Shown here: positions 10,184 through 21,293 of the stretch, piece after piece
How the letters are laid out: each line of letters begins with the position of its first letter
How positions within the stretch are numbered: position 1 is the first letter of the stretch
Source: Candidatus Tumulicola sp.
GTDB lineage: Bacteria > Vulcanimicrobiota > Vulcanimicrobiia > Eremiobacterales > Eremiobacteraceae
DNA length: 59,686 nucleotides
Direction: 5' to 3'
NCBI GenBank assembly: GCA_035601835.1
Contig: DATNNM010000001.1
Span: forward strand, 1-59,686
Made by a program: the position numbers and the translations under genes
The notes under the pieces: generated by a model
Seen by the model: only the letters and a program-made list of their open reading frames with translations
Told to the model about the DNA's origin: nothing
The model's database searches: none

Positions 10184-11349
10184 TGTGCCCCCTGCGCGTC
10201 GCCGTCGTGTTCGGCACGCGGCCCGACGCCGTCAAGATGGCGCCGGTCGTGCACGCGCTCTCCGCCGACTCGCGTTTCACGTGCGTGACGGTCGCCTCGG
10301 CGCAGCACCGCGAGATGCTCGACGAAGTGCTTGGGCTCTTCGGCATCAGGCCCGAACACGATCTGGAGGTGATGAGCGAGGGCCAATCGCTCACCGATGT
10401 GACGACCCGCGTCTTGGAGCGCCTCGATGCGGTGCTCGCAGACGTCCGTCCCGACGAGGTGCTCGTGCACGGGGACACGACGACCTCGACCGCCGCGGCC
10501 CTCGCCGCATATTATAGGAAGATCCCGGTCGGCCACGTCGAGGCAGGCCTGCGCACCGACACCATCTACGAGCCCTTTCCCGAGGAGATGAACCGGCGCC
10601 TGACCGGCGTGATCGCGACGCACCACTTCGCGCCCACGCCCACCGCGCGCGCCAACCTGCTCCGCGAGGGCAAGGCTCCCAACAGCATCGTGGTCACCGG
10701 CAACACGGTGATCGACGCCTTTTTGTGGGTGCACGAACGCATCGGGCCGGACGACGTGCCTGAGGTCGCTACCAAGCGGCTGTTGTTCGTGGAGGCGCAC
10801 CGCCGCGAGAACTTCGGCGAACCGCTCGAAGCCGTCTGCCGCGCGCTCGGCTCGGTCGTGGAGCGGCACGGGGATCTCTCGCTCATTTGGCCGGTGCATC
10901 CCAACCCTGCGGTGGTCGAGACCGCGCGCCGCCTGCTGCAAAACCGGCCTCGCGTGCACTTGGTGGCACCGCTCAGCTATCGAAAACTCGTCGGCGCGAT
11001 CAGCCGCGCGACGCTTGTCGCCACCGATTCAGGCGGATTGCAAGAAGAGGCGCCGTGTCTAGGCAAGCCCGTGATCGTGCTGCGCCGCGTCACCGAGCGG
11101 CCTGAGGGATTGGCGGCGGGGACCCTTCGCTTGGTCGGCACCGATGAGAAGGTCATCGCCGACGCGCTCAACGAGTTGCTCGACGACCCGGCAGCGTACG
11201 AGCGCATGGCGCGCGCTTCAAATCCGTACGGCGATGGTCAAGCCGCACGCCGCGTCGCAGACGCGTTGTGGGCGTTCCATCGCAACGCTCCGATGCCCGA
11301 CGAATTCGATCCGTCAAGGCCCCCGACGCTGCCGAAAGCGGTGCGATGA
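10183..11349 (+). CDS. wecB: UDP-N-acetylglucosamine 2-epimerase (non-hydrolysing)
   Basis: The 388-residue cytosolic enzyme interconverts UDP-GlcNAc and UDP-ManNAc. It starts with the VVFGTRPDAVKMAP block, then has VHGDTTT, HVEAGLRT, PFPEEMNRR and, in the C-terminal half, DSGGLQEEAPCLGKPVIVLR with the conserved active-site residues. This is the GT-B fold of the non-hydrolysing family, of normal length. ATG 10183 shares bases with the upstream stop (TGATG); a TTG three bases earlier would add one residue. Coupling to the WecA-like gene suggests both feed one surface-polymer pathway. Confidence 0.93.
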   Translation: MCPLRVAVVFGTRPDAVKMAPVVHALSADSRFTCVTVASAQHREMLDEVLGLFGIRPEHDLEVMSEGQSLTDVTTRVLERLDAVLADVRPDEVLVHGDTTTSTAAALAAYYRKIPVGHVEAGLRTDTIYEPFPEEMNRRLTGVIATHHFAPTPTARANLLREGKAPNSIVVTGNTVIDAFLWVHERIGPDDVPEVATKRLLFVEAHRRENFGEPLEAVCRALGSVVERHGDLSLIWPVHPNPAVVETARRLLQNRPRVHLVAPLSYRKLVGAISRATLVATDSGGLQEEAPCLGKPVIVLRRVTERPEGLAAGTLRLVGTDEKVIADALNELLDDPAAYERMARASNPYGDGQAARRVADALWAFHRNAPMPDEFDPSRPPTLPKAVR

Positions 11350-11540
11350 AACCGAGCGAGCCGCTCGCGTTGTCGCGTCTGAGCGGCGCGGGGTTCACCG
11401 TGGTCGGCACGATCATCGTCGGTTTCGCGCTTGGGTTGCTGGCGAACAAGTTCTTGCACGCGCCGTGGGCCGTGCCGGTCGGCATCGTGGCCGGCTTCGT
11501 CGCGGGCATGGTCTCGATGTTCCGCCAACTCGCCCGCTAG
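11346..11540 (+). CDS. AtpZ/AtpI-like small membrane protein
   Basis: The 64-residue protein has two predicted membrane segments (about residues 15-36 and 42-60) separated by a short charged turn, with a GLLANKF-like bend and a basic C-terminus. This matches the small AtpZ/F0F1-ATPase assembly family found before atp operons, thought to help Mg2+ transport or c-ring assembly with AtpI. The start overlaps the wecB stop (ATGA), so it ends the previous operon while belonging by function to the ATP synthase genes after the repeat. Family assignment rests on size, topology and context. Confidence 0.7.
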   Translation: MKPSEPLALSRLSGAGFTVVGTIIVGFALGLLANKFLHAPWAVPVGIVAGFVAGMVSMFRQLAR

Positions 11541-11544
11541 GTAA

Positions 11545-11570
11545 TGTAGTGCCGGGGCTTTAGCCCCGGA
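11545..11570 (+). repeat. Type A palindromic repeat
   Basis: This is an intact copy of TGTAGTGCCGGGGC, loop TTTA, GCCCCGGA, with a stem of about eight pairs. It sits five bases after the AtpZ-like stop and about 50 bases before the AtpI-like start, separating the wec operon from the ATP synthase operon. It could act as a transcript end or stability element, but no U-tract follows. Confidence 0.85.
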
Positions 11571-11621
11571 GTTCCTCAAGACAGGACGCTCCTTCCGCGC
11601 GCGCGAAAAGCCGTCGTTCCT

Positions 11622-12032
11622 ATGGAAGGCTTCCGCCAATTTTGGGCAGCGGTGGCAATACGCAGCCTCATTTTGACGGCTGGCGGCCTCGCCGTGCTGT
11701 TCGTGGTTCGAGAATGGGTAGCGGCCCTAGCCCTGCTGGCCGGCTGCCTTATCGGCTTGGCCTATCTTTTCCACATCGCTGGAAGCTTCAACCGGCTGAT
11801 GAAAGGCGGCAAATTCTATCTGCCGTTCCTCACGATCGAGTCGCTGGTCCGCGTGCTGCTTGCGGGCGCGGCGCCTTTCTTCATCGTCGGGCGGCATGGC
11901 TGGCTCGGCTATTTCACGTACCTTGCCGGATTTGTCGCACCGCTCGCCATGAGTCTTCTGACCTATAGCCAACAAATCAATGCGGACTGCGCGAAAACGG
12001 GCAAACGCCCGCGCGAAGTTCCGCTAGGATAA
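11622..12032 (+). CDS. atpI: AtpI-like ATP synthase assembly protein
   Basis: The 136-residue integral membrane protein has four hydrophobic segments (about 10-30, 34-52, 68-88 and 95-115) and a basic, hydrophilic tail. Size, topology and position directly before atpB fit the ATP synthase I (AtpI) family, which aids assembly of the c-ring. Sequence conservation in this family is poor, so the call depends strongly on context. ATG 11622 is weakly preceded by a ribosome-binding site. atpB follows seven bases after the stop. Confidence 0.72.
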   Translation: MEGFRQFWAAVAIRSLILTAGGLAVLFVVREWVAALALLAGCLIGLAYLFHIAGSFNRLMKGGKFYLPFLTIESLVRVLLAGAAPFFIVGRHGWLGYFTYLAGFVAPLAMSLLTYSQQINADCAKTGKRPREVPLG

Positions 12033-12039
12033 AGAAAGC

Positions 12040-12771
12040 ATGCAGCAAGGCGTCGGCGAGCACCCTCTGTGGCACGTGCCGTTTCTGCCTGCGCCGTTCA
12101 ACACGGTGCATGCCGACACGGTCGTGATCACATGGCTCGTCATGGCGATCGCGCTCGTCGCCGTCGGCGCTCTTGCCGCTGCGCATCCCATCACCGTCGT
12201 TTCCAAGCGCTACAGCGTTATGGAGTTGATCGTCAGCTTCGCCAGCGACCTGGCGACCGGCATCCTGGGCAAAAACGGCGCGCCCTACGTCCCGTTCGTC
12301 ATATCGCTGTTCATCTTCATCCTGTTGATGAACGAGATCGGCTTGTTCCCCTTCATCGGCAAGTCTCCGACCGCCGACTTGAACACCACGGCCGCGCTGG
12401 CCGTCACCACGATCCTGCTCATCCAGCTCATCGGCATCCGCAATCATGGGCTCGGCTACTACAAGCATCTGATCATCAAACCGTGGGTTCTCGGCGTCTT
12501 GATGCTGCCGATCAACATCATCGACGAACTCGCGAGACCTGTGACGCTCGCCATGCGGCTGTTCGGCAACATCTTCGCGGGCGAGGTGTTGCTGCTCGTC
12601 ATCGCCGTGGTCATCGGCGCGCATCTCGGTCTCATCTCGGCGGTCGCCAACGGCCTGCCGGTAGTCGTCTACATCTTCAACTTGCTGGTCGGCCTCATCC
12701 AGGCGGTGGTCTTCTCACTCTTGACCATCGCGTACCTCATCACTCCGACACAAGAGTCAACGGAACACTAA
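12040..12771 (+). CDS. atpB: F1Fo ATP synthase subunit a
   Basis: This is the membrane subunit that forms the ion half-channels facing the c-ring. The 243-residue protein has five to six membrane segments. The conserved penultimate helix reads LARPVTLAMRLFGN and contains the essential arginine, followed by IFAGE. The final helices hold the usual FNLLVGLIQAVVFSLLT. ATG 12040 is preceded by AGGATAAAGAA. atpE begins 17 bases after the stop. Confidence 0.96.
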   Translation: MQQGVGEHPLWHVPFLPAPFNTVHADTVVITWLVMAIALVAVGALAAAHPITVVSKRYSVMELIVSFASDLATGILGKNGAPYVPFVISLFIFILLMNEIGLFPFIGKSPTADLNTTAALAVTTILLIQLIGIRNHGLGYYKHLIIKPWVLGVLMLPINIIDELARPVTLAMRLFGNIFAGEVLLLVIAVVIGAHLGLISAVANGLPVVVYIFNLLVGLIQAVVFSLLTIAYLITPTQESTEH

Positions 12772-12788
12772 GAAGGGAGCACACGGAC

Positions 12789-13073
12789 GTGGAAAACGCA
12801 ATCCTCACCGCTTCGGTCATTTTGAGCTTCGCCCTCATGGTGGGCTTCGCTGCTTTCGGCTCGGCTATCGGCGACGGCATCATCGGGAGCAAAGCCGTCG
12901 AGTCCATCGCGCGCCAGCCGGAAGCCCGGCCGAACATCTTTTTCTTCTACTTCCTCGGCTTCGGCATCCTTGAGTCGTTCCCGATCATCGCGATCGCTCT
13001 CGCGTTCTTCTTGCTCATCGGCGGCGGCGGTCTTGGGATCATGAAGGCTCTCAAACCCCTTCTCGGACCGTGA
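12789..13073 (+). CDS. atpE: F1Fo ATP synthase subunit c
   Basis: The 94-residue hairpin proteolipid forms the rotor ring. The polar loop ARQPEA (about 41-46) separates two helices, and the ion-binding carboxylate is Glu62 in the second helix (GILESFP). The first helix carries Asp29 in GDG, at the place where sodium-type rings have Gln and many proton-type rings have Gly or Asn. Ser63 follows Glu62, as in sodium-binding rings, but the next position is Phe rather than Thr, so ion specificity is unclear. GTG 12789 follows an AAGGGAG ribosome-binding site. Confidence 0.95.
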   Translation: MENAILTASVILSFALMVGFAAFGSAIGDGIIGSKAVESIARQPEARPNIFFFYFLGFGILESFPIIAIALAFFLLIGGGGLGIMKALKPLLGP

Positions 13074-13080
13074 CGGCGCG

Positions 13081-13512
13081 ATGCTGCTGAGCCTCGACGG
13101 CACCTTCCTCCTTCAAATCCTGAACTTCCTCGTGTTCTGGACGCTGTTGAATTTCTTGTTCATCGGTCCGACACAGCGTGCCATCGCGGGGCGGCAGCGC
13201 CATATCGCGGAGCTCTACGCCAAAGGCGACGAATACCTGGCGCAAGCCGGCGCGCTGCAAGCGGAAGCGGAAGCGATCTACGCAGAAGGGCGACGCGCGA
13301 CCGACGAGATCATGCGCGGCGCCTCATCGCAAGCTTCCACGGAGGTCAGGGCGATCGAGAACAAGGCCGTCGAAGAAGGCAGCGCCATCGTCCAACTCGC
13401 ACACGCGACGGTCGCGAGCGAGCGCGCCACGGCTGTGGCCGCGCAAGGGCCCTTCGTTCAAGAATTGGCGAGAAGCATGGTGGCGAAGGCCGTGAACGGA
13501 GACGCGGCGTGA
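13081..13512 (+). CDS. atpF: F1Fo ATP synthase subunit b
   Basis: The 143-residue stator subunit has one N-terminal membrane helix (about 8-30) and then a long Ala/Glu/Arg-rich coiled coil. It is shorter than the usual 156-170 residues. A second b-type gene follows with a four-base overlap, so the stator is probably a b/b' heterodimer as in cyanobacteria and some other phyla. ATG 13081 lies seven bases after atpE. Confidence 0.87.
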   Translation: MLLSLDGTFLLQILNFLVFWTLLNFLFIGPTQRAIAGRQRHIAELYAKGDEYLAQAGALQAEAEAIYAEGRRATDEIMRGASSQASTEVRAIENKAVEEGSAIVQLAHATVASERATAVAAQGPFVQELARSMVAKAVNGDAA

Positions 13513-14018
13513 ACGGGGTATTCGAGTTCAGCGGCTTCGATCCGATCTTCGTGGCCAAGCTCATCGATTTCGTGATCTTTGTCGCGGGCCTCGTCTACGT
13601 CTACAACCGCTGGATCAAGGGAGCGCTCGTCGCGCATCAGGAAGCGCAGAATCGCGCGGTTGAGGAAGCGCTGATCTATCGCGACCGCGCCGAGAAAAGC
13701 GTGGAAGACGCCAAACAAGCGGTGGAAAAGGCCAAGCTGGATTGCGTGCGCATGCTCGAGCTCGCGCGCGCCCAAGCGCAGCGCCTCCTCGTGGACGAAC
13801 GCACGGGCGCCGAAGAATATGCGGCGCGCATCGTCGCACACGCCCAAGGCGAGCTCGACCGCGAGCGCTACCGTGTGCGCCGCGAGCTGCTCGAAGAAAC
13901 GGTGCAACGCGCGCACGCTGCGGCGCACGACATCGCCAAGAACGAATTGTCCGACGCGCAGCAGCGTGCGCTGATCGAGCGCTTCACGAACGAGTTGGAG
14001 AGCGCGCGCCGTGCTTAA
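13509..14018 (+). CDS. Second ATP synthase b-type subunit (b')
   Basis: The 169-residue protein has an N-terminal hydrophobic helix (about 12-32, FVAKLIDFVIFVAGLVYVY) and an extended charged coiled coil rich in Ala, Glu and Arg, as expected for an ATP synthase stator b subunit. It is not closely similar to the upstream b protein, which suggests an old duplication with specialised roles. The GTG start overlaps the stop of the first b gene, and the end overlaps atpH by eight bases. Confidence 0.85.
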   Translation: MNGVFEFSGFDPIFVAKLIDFVIFVAGLVYVYNRWIKGALVAHQEAQNRAVEEALIYRDRAEKSVEDAKQAVEKAKLDCVRMLELARAQAQRLLVDERTGAEEYAARIVAHAQGELDRERYRVRRELLEETVQRAHAAAHDIAKNELSDAQQRALIERFTNELESARRA

Positions 14019-14589
14019 AGAAAGCATCGCCGCACGCTACTCGGCAGCGCTTTTCTCGCTCGCCAACGAGCAAGGCGAATTGACCGAGACGGTGGAGCAG
14101 CTCGACGCGGTGGTGGCGGCGATCCACAAGGACGCCGCACTCGCATCGTTCTTCGCCTCGCCCGTCGTGGACCGGGAAGTGAAGCAAGGCATCCTCCGTC
14201 GCACGCTCGAGCGCAAGGTGAGCGAACTGGCGCTGAACTTCGTCCTGCTGCTGGTCAGGAAACGCCGCGAGACTTTGCTCGACATCATCGCGCGCCAGAT
14301 GCAGGAGCTGCGCGAACGCGAAGCGGGCCGCCAAGCGGCGGATATCGCGACCGCCAAACCGCTGTCGAAGCGAGAGCTCGACTTGCTGGCCAAGCGGCTT
14401 TCCCAGATCCACGGGCGCACGATCATCCCGCAGCCCAAGGTCGTGCCCGAGCTCTTGGGCGGCGCGGTCGTGAAAGTCGGCGACCGCTACACCGACGCGA
14501 GCGTTTCGGGCAAGCTCGAAGAATTGCGCCGCCACCTGCTGGCGGTCGAAGACCTCCAGGCGCCGCTGTCGCCCAACGGAAAGGCATAG
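14011..14589 (+). CDS. atpH: F1Fo ATP synthase subunit delta
   Basis: The 192-residue soluble stator subunit links the b dimer to the top of the alpha3beta3 head. The N-terminus [15 protein letters not shown] and the C-terminal region with [19 protein letters not shown], shortly before the end, follow the OSCP/delta pattern (LLGGxxxxxGD). GTG 14011 overlaps the preceding b' gene by eight bases, indicating translational coupling. atpA begins seven bases after the stop. Confidence 0.93.
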   Translation: MLKESIAARYSAALFSLANEQGELTETVEQLDAVVAAIHKDAALASFFASPVVDREVKQGILRRTLERKVSELALNFVLLLVRKRRETLLDIIARQMQELREREAGRQAADIATAKPLSKRELDLLAKRLSQIHGRTIIPQPKVVPELLGGAVVKVGDRYTDASVSGKLEELRRHLLAVEDLQAPLSPNGKA

Positions 14590-14596
14590 ACTAGGC

Positions 14597-16123
14597 ATGA
14601 TCAACGCCGACGAAATCGCCGGAATACTCAAGCAGCAGATCAAGGCTGCGCACACCGAGACGCGCGAGGACGAGGTCGGCACCGTCATCGAGGTCGGCGA
14701 CTCCGTGGCGCGCGTCTATGGGCTGAGCGCCGTCGGCCTGAACGAGCTGGTGCAGTTCCCCAATGGGCTTTACGGCATCGCCTTCAACCTCGAGGAAGAC
14801 AACGTCGGCGTCATCATCTTGGGATCCGACGTGGAGATCAAGGAAGGCGCCACCGTGCGCCGCACGCGCAAGATCGTCTCGGTGCCCGTCGGCGACGCGA
14901 TCGTCGGGCGTCTGCTCGATCCGCTGGGCCAGCCGCTCGATGACAAAGGTCCGGTCAACGCCGCAAAAACGCGCCCGATCGAAACGCAGGCGCCGGGCGT
15001 CGTGCAGCGCCAGCCGGTGCACCAGCCGCTGCAAACGGGCATCAAATCGATCGACGGGCTCATCCCCATCGGGCGCGGCCAGCGCGAGCTCATCATCGGC
15101 GACCGCCAAACCGGCAAAACCGCGATCGCGCTCGACACGATCCTCAATCAAAAAGGCCAAAACGTCATCTGCATCTACGTCGCCATCGGGCAAAAGGCGT
15201 CGACGGTCGCGCAGATCCACAAGCTTCTCACCGACAACGGCGCCATGGAGTACACGACCATCGTCGCCGCCAACGCCTCGGATCCGGCGAGCATGCGCTA
15301 CATCGCCCCGTACTCAGGCTGCGCCATGGGCCAGGAGCTGATGTACGCGGGCAAAGACGTGCTCATCATCTACGACGATCTTTCCAAGCACGCGCAAGCG
15401 TATCGCGAGATCTCGCTGGTGTTGCGCCGGCCACCGGGCCGCGAGGCGTATCCGGGCGACATCTTCTACCTCCACTCGCGCCTGCTGGAGCGCGCGGCCA
15501 AACTCTCGGACGAACTCGGCGCCGGCTCGCTCACCGCGCTGCCGGTGATCGAGACGCAGCAAGGCGACGTCTCGGCCTACATCCCGACCAACCTGATCTC
15601 CATCACGGACGGGCAGATCTATCTGGAGACCGGACTGTTCTTCAACGGCATACGCCCGGCGGTCGACGTGGGACTGTCCGTGTCACGCGTGGGCGGCAAC
15701 GCGCAGACCAAAGCCATGAAGGCGGTCGCGGGTCAGTTGCGCCTCGAGCTGTCGCAGTATCGCGATCTTGCGGCCTTCTCCAAATTCGCGTCCGATCTCG
15801 ACAAGGCGACCCAAGCGCAGTTGACGCGCGGCGAGAAGATCACGGAAACGCTCAAGCAGCCGCAGTTCGAACCGCTGCCGCTCGAAAAACAGGTCATCCA
15901 GATCTACATCGCGGTGCGCGACTTCTTGGCAGACGTGCCCACCGAACGCCTCAGCCAGTTCCATCGCGAGTTCTTCGAGTTCTTGCAGACCGCGCATCCG
16001 GAGGTCGCCAAGACGATCGCCGAGAGCAAAGAGCTGGGCGACGACGTGAAAGCGACGATCGACAAAGCGATGCCCGAGTTCAAGCAACGCTTCGCAAAAT
16101 CAGCGGTCGTAGCCGCGAAGTAA
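14597..16123 (+). CDS. atpA: F1Fo ATP synthase subunit alpha
   Basis: The 508-residue non-catalytic nucleotide-binding subunit has all three domains. The P-loop is GDRQTGKT (residues about 170-177), and the alpha-specific block [23 protein letters not shown] is present, as is the C-terminal [23 protein letters not shown]. The N-terminal beta-barrel begins after a short helix ([14 protein letters not shown]). Length is normal. atpG starts one base after the stop. Confidence 0.98.
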   Translation: MINADEIAGILKQQIKAAHTETREDEVGTVIEVGDSVARVYGLSAVGLNELVQFPNGLYGIAFNLEEDNVGVIILGSDVEIKEGATVRRTRKIVSVPVGDAIVGRLLDPLGQPLDDKGPVNAAKTRPIETQAPGVVQRQPVHQPLQTGIKSIDGLIPIGRGQRELIIGDRQTGKTAIALDTILNQKGQNVICIYVAIGQKASTVAQIHKLLTDNGAMEYTTIVAANASDPASMRYIAPYSGCAMGQELMYAGKDVLIIYDDLSKHAQAYREISLVLRRPPGREAYPGDIFYLHSRLLERAAKLSDELGAGSLTALPVIETQQGDVSAYIPTNLISITDGQIYLETGLFFNGIRPAVDVGLSVSRVGGNAQTKAMKAVAGQLRLELSQYRDLAAFSKFASDLDKATQAQLTRGEKITETLKQPQFEPLPLEKQVIQIYIAVRDFLADVPTERLSQFHREFFEFLQTAHPEVAKTIAESKELGDDVKATIDKAMPEFKQRFAKSAVVAAK

Positions 16124-16124
16124 G

Positions 16125-16988
16125 ATGCCGACACTCCGTCAGATCCGCGACCGCGTCAAGTCGCTGAAGAGCACGCAGCAGATCACGCGCGCCATGAAGA
16201 TGGTGGCCGGCGCGCGCATCCGCCGCGCCGAACTCGCCATGCGCAGCGCGCGACCGTACGCGGACGCGATGGGCCGCATGCTCGGCGAGCTTGCGCGGGC
16301 CGGCGCGGGCCGCGACCATCCGCTGCTGCTGCCTCGCGACGTTTCGATTCGCGGCGTGGTGCTCCTGACCGCCGACAAGGGCTTGTGCGGTGCGTTCAAT
16401 TCGAATCTGGTGCGGGCTGCGCTCGCGGAGGCGCAAGCAGCGCAAACGCGCCTGTACCTTGTCGGCACCAAGGGCGAAGTGCAGCTGCGGCGCCAGCCGC
16501 AACCCAAGGCGGCGTTCTGGCCGCTGCAAAGCAAGCCGTTTCCCGAACTCGCGCGCGAACTGGCCGCCAAGATCTCCGACGACTTCCTCGCGGGCGAGGT
16601 GGATCTCGTGACCCTCGTGTCGAGCCGCTTCGTATCGACGATGGTGCAGCGGCCTACCTCCCTGCAGTTGTTGCCCATCGCACCGCCTGCTGCCGACGAC
16701 ACGGCGGCGGAACAGCAGGGGCCGCGCAACGCGTTCGAGTTCGAACCCGATCCGAAGCACGTGCTGGCAGCGCTCCTGCCGAAGTACCTCGAGTTCACGC
16801 TCTACCAGGCGCTGCTGGAGACGCAAGCGTCCGAGTTCGCCGCGCGATTGATCGCCATGACCAACGCCACCGACAACGCCGGCAAGATTATCGACGAGCT
16901 GACGCTCGTCATGAACAACACGCGCCAAGCGGCGATCACCAAAGAGATATTGGAGATCGTCGGCGGCGCCGAGGCTCTGAAAGGCTAA
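16125..16988 (+). CDS. atpG: F1Fo ATP synthase subunit gamma
   Basis: The 287-residue central stalk subunit begins with the invariant helix RQIRDRVKSLKSTQQITRAMKMVA and ends with MTNATDNAGKIIDELTLVMNNTRQAAIT, the two coiled-coil arms of the rotor shaft. DKGLCGAFN marks the Rossmann-like centre. Length is typical and no redox-regulatory Cys insert is seen. atpD starts six bases after the stop. Confidence 0.97.
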   Translation: MPTLRQIRDRVKSLKSTQQITRAMKMVAGARIRRAELAMRSARPYADAMGRMLGELARAGAGRDHPLLLPRDVSIRGVVLLTADKGLCGAFNSNLVRAALAEAQAAQTRLYLVGTKGEVQLRRQPQPKAAFWPLQSKPFPELARELAAKISDDFLAGEVDLVTLVSSRFVSTMVQRPTSLQLLPIAPPAADDTAAEQQGPRNAFEFEPDPKHVLAALLPKYLEFTLYQALLETQASEFAARLIAMTNATDNAGKIIDELTLVMNNTRQAAITKEILEIVGGAEALKG

Positions 16989-18410
<1,422 letters not shown>

Positions 18411-18414
18411 GCCG

Positions 18415-18828
18415 ATGCCGGCTCTGACCCATCTCTCGCTCGTCACGCCCGCCTCGATCAAATTCGACGGCGACGTCGAGATCGTCATCGCGCCGGGCGC
18501 GGCCGGCGACCTGGGCGTGCTGGCCAACCACGCGCCATTGCTGACCTCGCTGCGCGCCGGCGTCGTCAAAGCCAACGCCGTCGAAGCGGGGCGCATCGAG
18601 TTCGCGGTCGACGGCGGCTTCATGCAGGTCGTGAAGGATCGCGTGATCGTGCTCACCGAGACCGCGCTGACCGCCCAAGAGGTGGATGTCGAAGCCGCGC
18701 GCTCGGACCTCAAGCGCGCCGAGGAGGCGCTGGCTTTGAAAAAAGGCGGCGACGAAACGGACGAGCGCCAAGCCAAAGCCTGGGCGCAGGCCCGTCTCGA
18801 CGTCACGCATCGACCCGTCAGCGCGTAA
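18415..18828 (+). CDS. atpC: F1Fo ATP synthase subunit epsilon
   Basis: The 137-residue subunit has the N-terminal beta-sandwich with GDLGVLANHAPLLTSLRAG, the family hallmark, and a C-terminal helical hairpin from about residue 88 that can inhibit ATP hydrolysis. It closes the ATP synthase operon. A type B repeat about 50 bases downstream separates it from murA. Confidence 0.95.
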   Translation: MPALTHLSLVTPASIKFDGDVEIVIAPGAAGDLGVLANHAPLLTSLRAGVVKANAVEAGRIEFAVDGGFMQVVKDRVIVLTETALTAQEVDVEAARSDLKRAEEALALKKGGDETDERQAKAWAQARLDVTHRPVSA

Positions 18829-18877
18829 GCGGGCGGACAGGTCGCAGGCGCAGAAGACTCGTCTGAGTGGAAGAACG

Positions 18878-18911
18878 TCCGAGCTCGCTACGCTCGCTCG
18901 GAACACTACAT
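18878..18911 (-). repeat. Type B palindromic repeat (extended)
   Basis: Reading the minus strand gives ATGTAGTGTTCCGAGCGAGC followed by GTAGCGAGCTCGGA. This is the longer type B form, in which CGAGCGAGC pairs with a GCTCG arm. It lies between atpC and murA; the same extended form is seen at 44115 in the opposite orientation. Confidence 0.8.
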
Positions 18912-18940
18912 TGGCCGCGCGGAGCCGATAATAGGGGTAG

Positions 18941-20302
18941 ATGTTAGATCCTTTTGAGGGCCTGCACACCAGGCTGATCATCGAAGGCGGCAGACGTCTC
19001 GAGGGCGTTCTCGACGCGCCCGGCGCGAAGAACGCTGCGCTGCCGATCATGGCCGCTTCCGTCCTCGCCGAAGGCGAGGTCGTGCTGCATCACGTGCCGC
19101 GCATCACCGACGTGGACGTCATGGCCGCCATCCTCGAAAGTCTCGGCGCGCGCGTACGCGAACAACCGGGCGGCACGCTCGTCATCGACACGTCATCGGT
19201 CAACTCGCACGCGGCGCCGTACGCGCTGGTGAGCCGGCTCAACGCATCGTTCGACATCACCGGCGCGCTGCTCGCGCGTTTCGGGCGCGCCGAAGTGCCG
19301 CAGCCCGGCGGCTGCATTCTCGGTCCCCGCACCGTCGATCTGCACTTGAAGGGTTTCGAAGCGCTCGGCGCGGCCATCAATCTCGAGCACGGCTCCATCG
19401 TCGCGGTCGCCGAGCAACTCAGCGGCGCGAACATCGCGCTGGCGAAATCCAGCGTCGGCGCGACGAAGAACATCATGCTCGCGGCGAGCAAAGCTCGCGG
19501 CACGACGACGATCGAAAACGCGGCCCAAGAGCCCGAGGTCGTCGATCTCGCCGACTTCCTCAACCTCATGGGTGCGCGCGTGCGCGGTCAGGGAACGTCC
19601 ACCATCCAGGTCGAGGGCGTGCGCCGGCTGCATGGCGCCGAGCACACCGTGATCCCAGACCGCATCGTAGCCGGCACCTATCTGATGGCCGGGGCGATCA
19701 CCGGCGGCGACGTCACCGTGCGCGGCATCGACCCGGTCATGCTGGCCGGACTGACCGACAAGCTCGAAGCGACCGGCTGCCGCATCACGCCCGAAGGCGT
19801 CAGCGTGCGGGTCCAAGGGCAGCCGAAGTGGGCTCCGGTCGATGTGATGACCGCCCCATACCCGGGTTTTCCGACCGATTTGCAGGCCCCGTTCGTCGCA
19901 TATTTAAGTCTTGCGGTCGGCACCTCGCTGGTGGAGGAGACGATCTTCGATGCGCGCTTCGTGTACGTGAGCGAACTCGCGCGCATGGGAGCGGATATCA
20001 AGGTGTCGGGGCGCAGCGCGGTGGTCCGAGGCGTCGACAAACTCAAGGATGCCGTGGTCGAGGCGCCGGACATCCGAGCAGGCGGGGCCCTGGCGCTCGC
20101 GGCTCTGGCGGCGGAGGGGACGAGCGAGATCGGCGGGCTCGAGTTCATCGACCGGGGCTATGAGTTCTTCGAGGAGCGCCTTGCGTCGCTGGGCGCGTCT
20201 GCGGCGCGGCGCAGCGGAGTCGCGCCCATCATGCCGAAAGCCGATATCACTATCACCGAAAAACTACCGCGCGTGGTCACGCCCTTCCGGGCGCGTTCGT
20301 AA
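18941..20302 (+). CDS. murA: UDP-N-acetylglucosamine 1-carboxyvinyltransferase
   Basis: The enzyme catalyses the first committed step of peptidoglycan synthesis, transferring enolpyruvate from PEP to UDP-GlcNAc. The 453-residue protein is slightly longer than the usual 420 because of short N- and C-terminal additions. GAKNAALPIMAA near the start, the active-site loop PQPGGCILGPR with catalytic Cys at about 125 (the fosfomycin target), and FPTDLQAPF are all present. ATG 18941 follows AGGGGTAG. mreB is next after 12 bases, so wall precursor synthesis is linked to the shape cytoskeleton. Confidence 0.96.
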   Translation: MLDPFEGLHTRLIIEGGRRLEGVLDAPGAKNAALPIMAASVLAEGEVVLHHVPRITDVDVMAAILESLGARVREQPGGTLVIDTSSVNSHAAPYALVSRLNASFDITGALLARFGRAEVPQPGGCILGPRTVDLHLKGFEALGAAINLEHGSIVAVAEQLSGANIALAKSSVGATKNIMLAASKARGTTTIENAAQEPEVVDLADFLNLMGARVRGQGTSTIQVEGVRRLHGAEHTVIPDRIVAGTYLMAGAITGGDVTVRGIDPVMLAGLTDKLEATGCRITPEGVSVRVQGQPKWAPVDVMTAPYPGFPTDLQAPFVAYLSLAVGTSLVEETIFDARFVYVSELARMGADIKVSGRSAVVRGVDKLKDAVVEAPDIRAGGALALAALAAEGTSEIGGLEFIDRGYEFFEERLASLGASAARRSGVAPIMPKADITITEKLPRVVTPFRARS

Positions 20303-21292
<990 letters not shown>

Positions 21293-21293
21293 C

